A stretch of 64,000 bases of DNA from contig JASANG010001227.1 in assembly GCA_030248215.1 (NCBI GenBank), forward strand, positions 248,001 to 312,000. The letters are read 5' to 3'. The translations under genes were made by a program, and so were the position numbers. Of the stretch, positions 54,200-64,000 are shown in pieces (position 1 is the first letter of the stretch; every line of letters begins with the position of its first letter). Under the pieces are notes generated by a model. The model was not told the DNA's origin, searched no databases, and saw nothing but the letters and a program-made list of their open reading frames with translations. Source of the DNA: Enoplolaimus lenunculus. Lineage: Eukaryota; Nematoda; Enoplea; Enoplida; Thoracostomopsidae.

Positions 54200-54721
54200 C
54201 AGTTGTGCAAACACACCATTTCATCCAAAATAAGGGGGTAAACTGGAATAAAATACCGGAACCGGAAAGTTAAAAATATACCGGAACTGGAAAAGATAGC
54301 AGAACCATATAAATAACTGACAATTGATAAAGTAAATTCGGAAGTTGGTCCTTTCGGACAATTTACTGCAAATACTACACCAGCTACACTCTGATAAACA
54401 TCAATACATATATTGCAGCTATACCAATGCAAATGCGAACAGACTAAGTTTTGTGTTGTTTTTGTTTGTTTCATTTGTTCACATAACGTTTAGTATTTTG
54501 TATACTGGTTTATTGTTTACTTGGCGGTTATACACGGAAGCCCTGCGGCGGATCTAGAAATTTCTCATGTATTGGCAGCAGGGTGCAACCGGAATTACCA
54601 TTTACCGGAACGGGAATTTGAAAATTTTACCGGAACCGGAAAATGAAAAATGCATTTCACCAAAAATTTCATTTTAATCTTATTTTTTCTCTATTATTTG
54701 TGAAATAAACCTTAGTCGAAC
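54200..54721. mobile_element. CCGGAACCGGAA-rich element pieces before the macrosatellite
   Basis: CAGGGTGCAACCGGAATTAC at 54579 matches, inverted, the element end at 12783-12796. 54310-54440 (CTGACAATTGATAAAGTAAA, AAGTTGGTCCTTTCGGACAA) matches the macrosatellite unit at 55440-55930, so this region is a source or an older relic of the unit. Confidence 0.5.
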
Positions 54722-55366
54722 TAGTACGGTAAAGCAGGACATGCAGCATTTAAATGTGTCGTGTGGTAGGGGGCCGAAAGGCCACACTTGCTATTTCTAC
54801 AACAATTAAACAACAACCACGATTTTTATCACCATACTTGACACAAGCTCAGGTTTACCAAAATGTTCAGTAGGCGTTCCCCATCATCCCCACACGATGA
54901 ATTACTGATGTACTTAAAGTTTTGATAACGGATCTACATTCTTGATTTTATTTCCAATTCAAAAAGCCCCAAGACATGCCCAACGGCTGGAAAGTTATTT
55001 CATATACTAGGCGATAATACACAATCGCACTAATTAGCTTGAATATCGGGGTGCAAGCGAAGGTTAAAAATACCGGAGCCGGAACTAGAGGTCAACAATA
55101 TTTACCGGAACCGAAAACGGGGTTGAAACAGGAGGTGAAGGGATACTTTGACAGTTAAAATGATGTCCATGGTAAGGCGAAATCAGCTAATTATTAATGA
55201 TTGGTATAATTAATTTGCCAATTTCAGCAAATATCTGTACGATGTTAATTTTTTTGGTTTTTGGGCTTATTTTTTACGAAAAAGCAGCAGGCAAAAGTAA
55301 ATCAAGGTAACTTTTTGTAATGCGTCCAAAGTTTAGCTTGTTACGTACCATTTTGAGAAAAAAATT

Positions 55367-55883
55367 GCCGACATTTCGTGTTAACAAAATCTTGAGAATC
55401 TGTGGTAAAATTAAGAGAGCATACCGTATAAATAACTGACAATTGACAAAGTAAATTCGGAAGTTGGTCCTTTCGGACAATCACAAATACTGCAAATACT
55501 GCACCAGCTAATCAAAAACAGTCTTCCCGTCAAAAATATCTTACTATTTATAGCGGCGTACCAACGAACTTGGATAGGGTACAACAGCTCCGAAGAACAA
55601 ATTAGGCATAGAATTTTTAAGCCGAATTGGCACTAATTATTACTCAATTAGGCTTCCCGACCAGATAAAATTTATTTCCTACTGGCTGGGCTTGTAACCA
55701 AGGGGACAAGGGGCTCGGTTCACTGGAAAAATTTCGGTCCCCCTAGAACGTTTTCATGTTTGCTGCAAATTGCCGACATTTCGTGTTAACAAAATCTTGA
55801 GAATCTGTGGTAAAATTAAGAGAGCATAACCGTATAAATAACTGACAATTGACAAAGTAAATTCGGAAGTTGGTCCTTTCGGA
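55367..55883. repeat. internal duplication inside macrosatellite copy 1
   Basis: GCCGACATTTCGTGTTAACA through AGTTGGTCCTTTCGGA occurs at 55367-55480 and again at 55767-55883. Copy 2 has the segment once, so this is specific to copy 1. Confidence 0.85.
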
Positions 55884-56149
55884 TTATTTAACAAAATAAT
55901 ACTGCAAATACTACACCAGCTACACTCTGATAGACATCAATACATATATTGCAGCTTTTATACCTAAGCTTAAACCTTGCCCATGATTAGATTTATCCTA
56001 AAATTTAATTTCAAAACAAATTTGTTATTTAAAATAAATTGATTTTCCTAGAATTTTGTGTTATGGCTTAAAATCGCAGCTTCAAAACAACTTTAAACTT
56101 TACATTTTTAGTAAAATTCCCGGAATATCCGCTGTTTTGACTCCCTATC

Positions 56150-56335
56150 ATGCCTTGCTACAAATCCGATCAAGGTCCCAACTTAGGGGTTAGTGTGGTG
56201 CTAGCGTCGGCTCTGGGCAGTGTTGAAGTGTGTTTACGCGTGTCGTTCGACGAGGTTTTAATCGTTTGCACCGCTCAACCAAAAGGACAGTGTATTGAAA
56301 CTGACAGCCCCCAGTATGCACCACAAGTTGTGTAG
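56150..56335 (+). other. 61-codon frame within macrosatellite copy 1
   Basis: ATG-started frame (MPCYKSDQGPNLGVSVVLAS at the start). No domain or splice support. The copy at 61017-61202 is identical, as expected from recent duplication, so identity is not evidence of selection. Confidence 0.15.
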
Positions 56336-57615
56336 ACAGAAAGTGAGAGAAACAATGTGTTTACCACGTCGCGTTATAGTCAGTCATTGGCAAAATTTAC
56401 CATTTTACTTGCTTTGAACGTATTTATAAAGTGCAGCCAGTAGAATCGTGCAGGGCACGCATTGTAGCTGCTGCTTGCTAGCTTGGCTTGGCTGTTTTTG
56501 GAATGATCGGATTTATGTCAAACACAGCCCAGGTGATAGTTAAATCAATGAATTGTAGCCATTAGCCACTGCTTTGTTGAAGCACCCAGCATTTGTGTGA
56601 AAATACGGTATCTGAACCACCCTACGAATTCAATGGAAAGTGGCCTGTCTGATAGATCTGGACGAGCTAAGTTCAACGGTACCAATTTTGCGGCTGCAAG
56701 GGCACTGGTTCAAAAGTTATGGCCCTCGGCATTATCGTGCAAACACGCACCATGGCGAGCAGAATATATATAGTTCACATATCTCTAAAATATAAGCTTT
56801 TCTAGGTTTGTTCGTTAAAGAAACTTTGCAGGCTGTTGCATATGTTTTTTAAAAGTTAAAATTTTGTTGACCATAAAAAGGGTATTTGTACACTTATACT
56901 CGCAGCCTTAGGCTTAGGAAAATCCTTACCTAAGTCCTTTTCTTTAAATATGAGGGAGAGTGTACAAGAGCCCAACCTTTAATGGAGGCTGTATTCTCTC
57001 ATTTTCTGGTGTTGTTTGTGTTGTTCGACTGGGGTTACCATATTCGGCTCCCCACAATTCCGAACATTGGAAATCAAGTTATCGTAATACGGATAATGAG
57101 CTTTAATTTTTATACCTAAGCTTAAACCTAAAGCGTACCTAAGCCAAAAAATTAGTCTATTCTATTTGAGCCGGCGGCAAACGTAAGATTGCAACAAAAG
57201 TCCAAATTTGCATTTGGTTTTGAAAATCCCCAATCCTGGGGGATGGAGGGATTCTTCTTCCCAGAGAAAAATTTTGGCCCGTGCCTCCTGAAAATTTTGC
57301 AGTTCCCCTGAGGCGTTTAAAGCAAGGGGTGTACCTTAGACTGCATAAATGGGGTCTTTATATGTATTGCAATCGCATTCAAACAACAATTTCTACGGTG
57401 AACGTGCAGAGTTGCAATAATTCTCAGACTGCCTATATATCAATACATTAGCATCTGAGCTGGTTATGACGGGTGAGTGCTTTCACTTTTAAAACCTTCC
57501 AAAGCCGTCTTATAAATAACGCGTGTCAACGATAGATTGAAGCAAATTGATATATTATATTGATCGATTGCTTGCATTTTGATATTATATTTATTAACAT
57601 TGTGTGTATTTATTA

Positions 57616-59221
57616 TGCGTCATCCATTTTATCGTGTGCCCGCCGTGTGGAAAATTGACACAACCATTTCCAAGTACGGTTTTAAAAAACGCTTCAAAAA
57701 GGAAATTGAATTTCAAAACTGTTTCAATTTCCCACAGCTATCGATTTTTTAAACTCAAGTAGTTAATTGATAACATTATTTGATCTTCAATTTACCACTA
57801 GCGATTTTTTAAACAAGGGCAATTGGAAATTGCGCCATTTTCCAAATTCAATTTCCGCTTTGCTTTGACACTGCAATTACCAAAGTGGAAATTGAAAGAG
57901 AAGCATAACGTTTACCAATTTAACGATATTGTCCCGGTTATCGAAAATTGAATTTGCAGGTTACAATTTCAGTTGTGATATTGTCCCCAAAAAGGTTCAA
58001 ATTTTGCAACTCAAAGTTCAAATTGAAGGTCAGGATGAGAGTTTCTAGAAATGATGTTTGATGGGCCACCCAAGTCGCAAGGTTGAAATTGTGCGATTGA
58101 AATTGAAAGTAGGAATTGAATGTGATGGGTCTCCTAAGTTGAAATTTTGGAGAGTTTCTAGAAATGTTTTATGGGCCGCCCAAGTCGCAAGTTTGAAATT
58201 GTGCGATTGAAATTGAAAGTAGAAATTGAATGTGATGGGCCTCCTAAGTTGAAATGGAAGTGTTAGGCATATGGGGCAAACTGAAAATACACCGAACTTT
58301 TTAAGATTGCAATGTAAACTGTTTCTTGTAGAGCTGGTAAACAAAATGACACTTTTTGCTACTCCAAAAGCACGCTATTATAACGAAGGTTAAAATTCAA
58401 ATTTAAAGTAACAAACAGTTCATACTGTATATGCTGCCGCACTTAACGCATACAGGTTCATTTTTCTTTATTACAGTACACAATGAACCAAAGCGACGCA
58501 TTAACCGTACAACACATATACTGTGAAGTTCGGCCAAGGTTTACAGTTCAGATTAATGTACGCATTGTTCAGGGTCATCGGGTATGACGAGAATCAAATT
58601 TGGTTAAGCGTGAACATAAGCATAGCCTTAACCTTTTATGTTCGGCATGTATCAGTACAATAGAATGCCGATGGTTTCGGCAAACGGATAAGCTTAATAA
58701 GCAAACTTATCTGTAAAACATATTGCGGACTTTTGTTGAAAATAGCAGCAATGACGTTACCGCAAAGCGTAAACAAAAGCGAAGTATTGCATCGATTAGG
58801 TCAAAGGTCATGTACCTACCGCAGTGTTTCCGCTTTTATGATTTTTTCAATTTCCCACTGCCCTGCTGATTTGCAACTACCGTGAGGGAAATCGAAACTG
58901 AAATTTGGGTGCCCATTTCCCACTGCAGTTTTGGTGACTTTTCAATTTCCTTTTCGACAGTAAATTTAGCTTATCAATTTCCTATTTAAGTTTTAAAAAT
59001 GTCTCAATTTCTTACTGCTGTCCTATTTAAATTCCCTATTGGGAAATTGACACTCAAAATATCATTTCAATTTACTAGTACGGTTTGTAAATTGCCTCAA
59101 TTTCCCACTAGACCAATTTTTTCAAATTCAATTTCCTTCTTGAAGCGTTTTTCAAAACCGTACTTGGAAATGGTTTTGTCAATTTTCCACGCGGCGGGCA
59201 CACGATAAAATGGATGACGCA
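57616..59221. mobile_element. 1.6 kb inverted-repeat element present in copy 1, absent from copy 2
   Basis: Inverted ends of about 100 bp start TGCGTCATCCATTTTATCGT and finish GCCGGGCACACG-like sequence ending TAAAATGGATGACGCA. TTA flanks it (57613-57615, 59222-59224). Copy 2 has the undisturbed target ATTTATTATACATATC at 62470-62485. TTA duplication suits PIF/Harbinger; a 5-bp ATTAT reading is equally possible. The interior has a 113-bp internal duplication (58037-58260) but no transposase. Confidence 0.9.
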
Positions 59222-59683
59222 TTATACATATCTACATTACATATGTCCTACCATCCGAATTTTTGAAGGGCGTTTTTCTGGTCGCCCGAAAAACTCGTAA
59301 TTGGGTGTTTACGTATATTAGTCGCCGTAGGTTTGTGTGGCACCCTAAGGGAGGCCGCAGCAGTTTAGTATTTTGAATTGTTCTTGAACGCGGTCCATTT
59401 GAGTTGAATTTTATTTTGGGGTGTCAGTAGTATGTACCATTTTTTTGCATCAAAGCGGTTTGTGATCGTCTGTAAGTTCTGAATTGTGTACGTATTCCAT
59501 TTTGGGCGTGGGAAAACTGACTTTAACTGATTAGTGTACGTACTGTGCAGGTCCTGTTAGAAATATTTTTCTTGCTTAGGTAACCGCGAACTTAGGGAGG
59601 TGTTCATCGTAGTGTCGACCGAAACAGTTCGCTGTGTTACAGTACGATTACGAACTTTTATCATTATCTTTAACATTTCGCAA

Positions 59684-59872
59684 CTTTGCCCACCTGAAAG
59701 CAAAGTTAAAAAAGTTTGCCCACCTGAAAGCAAAGTTAAAAAAAGTTTGCCCACCTGAAAGCAAAGTTAAAAAAAGTTTGCCCACCTTGAAGCAAAATTC
59801 AAAAAAACTTTGCCCACCTGAAAGCAAAGTTAAAAAACTGTGCCCACCTGAAAACAAAGTTAAAAAAACTAC
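59684..59872. repeat. 31-bp minisatellite, copy 1
   Basis: About six units of TTGCCCACCTGAAAGCAAAG TTAAAAAAG, with CTTGAAGCAAAATTC variants. Confidence 0.9.
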
Positions 59873-61016
59873 GGTGCAGTTTGATGAATGTATATTTGGG
59901 TAAGTGCATTCACAATGCTTTACGAATTTTCAGCAGACTTTTACAGACTTTTAGAATAACATGCTGATTTTTTGCTAGCCATAGGATGGTTGCAGTAGTA
60001 CGGTAAAGCAGGACATGCAGCATTTAAATGTGTCGTGTGGTAGGGGGCCGAAGGCCACACTTGCTATTTCTACAACAATTAAACAACAACCACGATTTTT
60101 ATCACCATACTCGACACAAGCTCAGGTTTACCAAAATGTTCAGTAGGCGTTCCCCATCATCCCCACACGATGAATTACTGATGTACTTAAAGTTTTGATA
60201 ACGGATCTACATTCTTGATTTTAAATCCAATTCAAAAAGCCCCAAGACATGCCCAACGGCTGGAAAGTTATTTCATACACTAGGCGATAATACACAAACG
60301 CACTAATTAGCTTTAATATCGGGGTGCAAGCGAAGGTTAAAAATACCGGAGCCGGAACTAGAGGTCAACAATATTTACCGGAACCGAAAACGGGGTTGAA
60401 ACAGGAGGTGAAGGGATACTTTGACAGTTAAAATGATGTCCATGGTAAGGCGAAATCAGCCAAATATTAATGATTGGTATAATTAATTTGCCAATTTCAG
60501 CAAATATCTGTACGATGTTAATTTTTTTGGTTTTTGGGCTTATTTTTTACGAAAAAGCAGCAGGCAAAAGTAAATCAAGGTAACTTTTTGTAATGCGTCC
60601 AAAGTTTAGCTTGTTACGTACCATTTTGAGAAAAAAATTGCCGACATTTCGTGTTAACAAAATCTTGAGAATCTGTGGTAAAATTAAGAGAGCATACCGT
60701 ATAAATAACTGACAATTGACAAAGTAAATTCGGAAGTTGGTCCTTTCGGATTATTTAACAAAATAATACTGCAAATACTACACCAGCTACACTCTGATAG
60801 ACATCAATACATATATTGCAGCTTTTATACCTAAGCTTAAACCTTGCCCATGATTAGATTTATCCTAAAATTTAATTTCAAAACAAATTTGTTATTTAAA
60901 ATAAATTGATTTTCCTAGAATTTTGTGTTATGGCTTAAAATCGCAGCTTCAAAACAACTTTAAACTTTACATTTTTAGTAAAATTCCCGGAATATCCGCT
61001 GTTTTGACTCCCTATC

Positions 61017-61202
61017 ATGCCTTGCTACAAATCCGATCAAGGTCCCAACTTAGGGGTTAGTGTGGTGCTAGCGTCGGCTCTGGGCAGTGTTGAAGTGTGT
61101 TTACGCGTGTCGTTCGACGAGGTTTTAATCGTTTGCACCGCTCAACCAAAAGGACAGTGTATTGAAACTGACAGCCCCCAGTATGCACCACAAGTTGTGT
61201 AG
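61017..61202 (+). other. 61-codon frame within macrosatellite copy 2
   Basis: Identical to the frame at 56150-56335. Same caution applies. Confidence 0.15.
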
Positions 61203-62941
61203 ACAGAAAGTGAGAGAAACAGTGTGTTTACCACGTCGCGTTATAGTCAGTCATTGGCAAAATTTACCATTTTACTTGCTTTGAACGTATTTATAAAGTG
61301 CAGCCAGTAGAATCGTGCAGGGCACGCATTGTAGCTGCTGCTTGCTAGCTTGGCTTGGCTGTTTTTGGAATGATCGGATTTATGTCAAACACAGCCCAGG
61401 TGATAGTTAAATCAATGAATTGTAGCCATTAGCCACTGCTTTGTTGAAGCACCCAGCATTTGTGTGAAAATACGGTATCTGAACCACCCTACGAATTCAA
61501 TGGAAAGTGGCCTGTCTGATAGATCTGGACGAGCTAAGTTCAACGGTACCAATTTTGCGGCTGCAAGGGCACTGGTTCAAAAGTTATGGCCCTCGGCATT
61601 ATCGTGCAAACACGCACCATGGCGAGCAGAATATATATAGTTCACATATCTCTAAAATATAAGCTTTTCTAGGTTTGTTCGTTAAAGAAACTTTGCAGGC
61701 TGTTGCATATGTTTTTTAAAAGTTAAAATTTTGTTGACCATAAAAAGGGTATTTGTACACTTATACTCGCAGCCTTAGGCTTAGGAAAATCCTTACCTAA
61801 GTCCTTTTCTTTAAATATGAGGGAGAGTGTACAAGAGCCCAACCTTTAATGGAGGCTGTATTCTCTCATTTTCTGGTGTTGTTTGTGTTGTTCGACTGGG
61901 GTTACCATATTCGGCTCCCCACAATTCCGAACATTGGAAATCAAGTTATCGTAATACGGATAATGAGCTTTAATTTTTATACCTAAGCTTAAACCTAAAG
62001 CGTACCTAAGCCAAAAAATTAGTCTATTCTATTTGAGCCGGCGGCAAACGTAAGATTGCAACAAAAGTCCAAATTTGCATTTGGTTTTGAAAATCCCCAA
62101 TCCTGGGGGATGGAGGGATTCTTCTTCCCAGAGAAAAATTTTGGCCCGTGCCTCCTGAAAATTTTGCAGTTCCCCTGAGGCGTTTAAAGCAAGGGGTGTA
62201 CCTTAGACTGCATAAATGGGGTCTTTATATGTATTGCAATCGCATTCAAAACAACAATTTCTACGGTGAACGTGCAGAGTTGCAATAATTCTCAGACTGC
62301 CTATATATCAATACATTAGCATCTGAGCTGGTTATGACTGGTGAGTGCTTTCACTTTTAAAACCTTCCAAAGCCGTCTTATGAATAACGCGTGTCAACGA
62401 TAGATTGAAGCAAATTGATATATTATATTGATCGATTGCTTGCATTTTCATATTATATTTATTAACATTGTGTGTATTTATTATACATATCTACATTACA
62501 TATGTCCTACCATCCGAATTTTTGAAGGGCGTTTTTCTGGTCGCCCGAAAAACTCGTAATTGGGTGTTTACGTATATTAGTCGCCGTAGGTTTGTGTGGC
62601 ACCCTAAGGGAGGCCGCAGCAGTTTAGTATTTTGAATTGTTCTTGAACGCGGTCCATTTGAGTTGAATTTTATTTTGGGGTGTCAGTAGTACGTACCATT
62701 TTTTTGCATCAAAGCGGTTTGTGATCGTCTGTAAGTTCTGAATTGTGTACGTATTCCATTTTGGGCGTGGGAAAACTGACTTTAACTGATTAGTGTACGT
62801 ACTGTGCAGGTCCTGTTAGAAATATTTTTCTTGCTTAGGTAACCGCGAACTTAGGGAGGTGTTCATCGTAGTGTCGACCGAAACAGTTCGCTGTGTTACA
62901 GTACGATTACGAACTTTTATCATTATCTTTAACATTTCGCA

Positions 62942-63287
62942 ACTTTGCCCACCTGAAAGCAAAGTTAAAAAAGTTTGCCCACCTGAAAGCAAAGTTAAAA
63001 AAAGTTTGCCCACCTGAAAGCAAAGTTAAAAAAAGTTTGCCCACCTTGAATCAAAATTTAAATAAAAACTTTGCCTACCTGAAAGCAAAGTTAAAAAGTT
63101 TGCCCACCTGAAAGTAAAGTTAAACAAAATTTGCCCACCTTGAAGCAAAATTCAAAAAAACTTTGCCCACCTGAAAGCAAAGTTAAAAAAAGTTTGCCCA
63201 CCTTGAAGCAAAATTCAAAAAAACTTTGCCCACCTGAAAGCAAAGTTAAAAAACTGTGCCCACCTGAAAACAAAGTTAAAAAAACTA
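62942..63287. repeat. 31-bp minisatellite, copy 2, expanded
   Basis: About eleven units against six in copy 1. CTTGAATCAAAATTTAAAT and CTGAAAGTAAAGTTAAAC variants are new here, so the array changed length after the macrosatellite duplicated. Confidence 0.9.
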
Positions 63288-64000
63288 CGGTGCAGTTTGA
63301 TGAATGTATATTTGGGTAAGTGCCTTCACAATGCTTTACGAATTTTCAGCAGACTTTTACAGACTTTTAGAATAACATGCTGATTTTTTGCTAGCCATAG
63401 GATGGTTGCAGTAGTACGGTAAAGCAGGACATGCAGCATTTAAATGTGTCGTGTGGTAGGGGGCCGAAAGGCCACACTTGCTATTTCTACAACAATTAAA
63501 CAACAACCACGATTTTTATCACCATACTTGACACACGCTCAGGTTTACCAAAATGTTCAGTAGGCGTTCCCCATCATCCCCACACGATGAATTACTGATG
63601 TACTTAAAGTTTTGATAACGGATCTACATTCTTGATTTTAATTCCAATTCAAAAAGCCCCAAGACATGCCCAACGGTTGGAAAGTTATTTCATATACTAG
63701 GCGATAATACACAAACGCACTAATTAGCTTGAATATCGGGGTGCAAGCGAAGGTTAAAAATACCGGAGCCGGAACTAGAGGTCAAAAATATTTACCGGAA
63801 CCGAAAACGGGGTTGAAACAGGAGGTGAAGGGATACTTTGACAGTTAAAATGATGTCCATGGTAAGGCGAAATCAGCTAATTATTAATGATTGGTATAAT
63901 TAATTTGCCAATTTCAGCAAATATCTGTACGATGTTAATTTTTTTGGTTTTTGGGCTTATTTTTTACGAAAAAGCAGCAGGCAAAAGTAAATCAAGGTAA

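Larger units (their letters stand above)
54722..64000. repeat. tandem macrosatellite, unit about 3.4 kb, at least 2.2 copies
   Basis: TAGTACGGTAAAGCAGGACA recurs at 54722, 59996 and 63412. Copy 1 (54722-59995) is 5.27 kb, copy 2 (59996-63411) is 3.42 kb, and copy 3 runs off the window. Copy 1 is longer by a 1.6 kb transposon (57616-59221) and by about 400 bp of internally duplicated sequence (about 55480-55880), while copy 2 has more units in its 31-bp minisatellite. Elsewhere the copies differ by few single bases, so the amplification is recent, or the assembly has placed near-identical haplotypes in series. Confidence 0.9.

Overview
This is animal (metazoan) DNA, AT-rich, with genes interrupted by introns and very dense small transposons. 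Four genes can be read from exon sequence, splice sites and matching reading-frame phases. A nematode or close relative is my best guess. The reasons are a ShKT-domain secreted protein, a DUF268 protein (a family first defined in Caenorhabditis) and the wide use of the hexamer TTAGGC, which is the nematode telomere repeat, in one long block and inside dozens of transposons. None of these is decisive, because the hexamer here is carried by mobile elements.

Genes. (1) 1966-6892, plus strand: a secreted protein of 275 residues with a signal peptide, one ShKT domain and sixteen consecutive repeats of about 12 residues that resemble bacterial curlin (amyloid) repeats. (2) 10474-14862, minus strand: a two-exon gene for a 1017-residue disordered Ser/Thr/Gln-rich protein of unknown role. 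(3) 30231-39105, minus strand: twelve exons, all joined in phase 1, encoding a signal peptide and eleven LDL-receptor class A repeats (471 residues, no membrane anchor seen). (4) 43958-45891, minus strand: the two C-terminal exons of a DUF268 protein, with its upstream start not located. A few weaker exon candidates are listed with low confidence (29307-29446, 46901-47122, 50723-51880).

Layout. 1-7.3 kb holds gene 1, whose first intron contains three transposons. 7.3-10.2 kb is a hAT-like element nested in an older small element. 10.4-14.9 kb is gene 2. 15-30 kb is almost gene-free: small inverted-repeat elements, a (CAA)n tract, a 0.64 kb block of pure (GCCTAA)n and a 19-bp array. 30-39 kb is the LDLa gene, whose introns hold at least seven different minisatellites. 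39-47 kb is repeats plus the DUF268 gene. 47-54.7 kb is repeats and one GC-richer island. 54.7 kb to the end is a tandem macrosatellite with a unit of about 3.4 kb that runs off the window.

Mobile DNA. Short inverted-repeat families recur: TA-flanked palindromes with CACTGCAAAA ends; a GAGTTGA-rich palindrome family; a large group with ends like GGCCCATGTTACTTT or GGCCCATGTAAAGATC that carries TTAGGC-type tracts and makes 8-bp target duplications; and a 264-bp TTAA-flanked family with a tRNA-like promoter inside. No working transposase or reverse transcriptase gene was found. The genes show no sign of a shared pathway; genes 1, 3 and probably 4 make secreted or secretory-pathway proteins.
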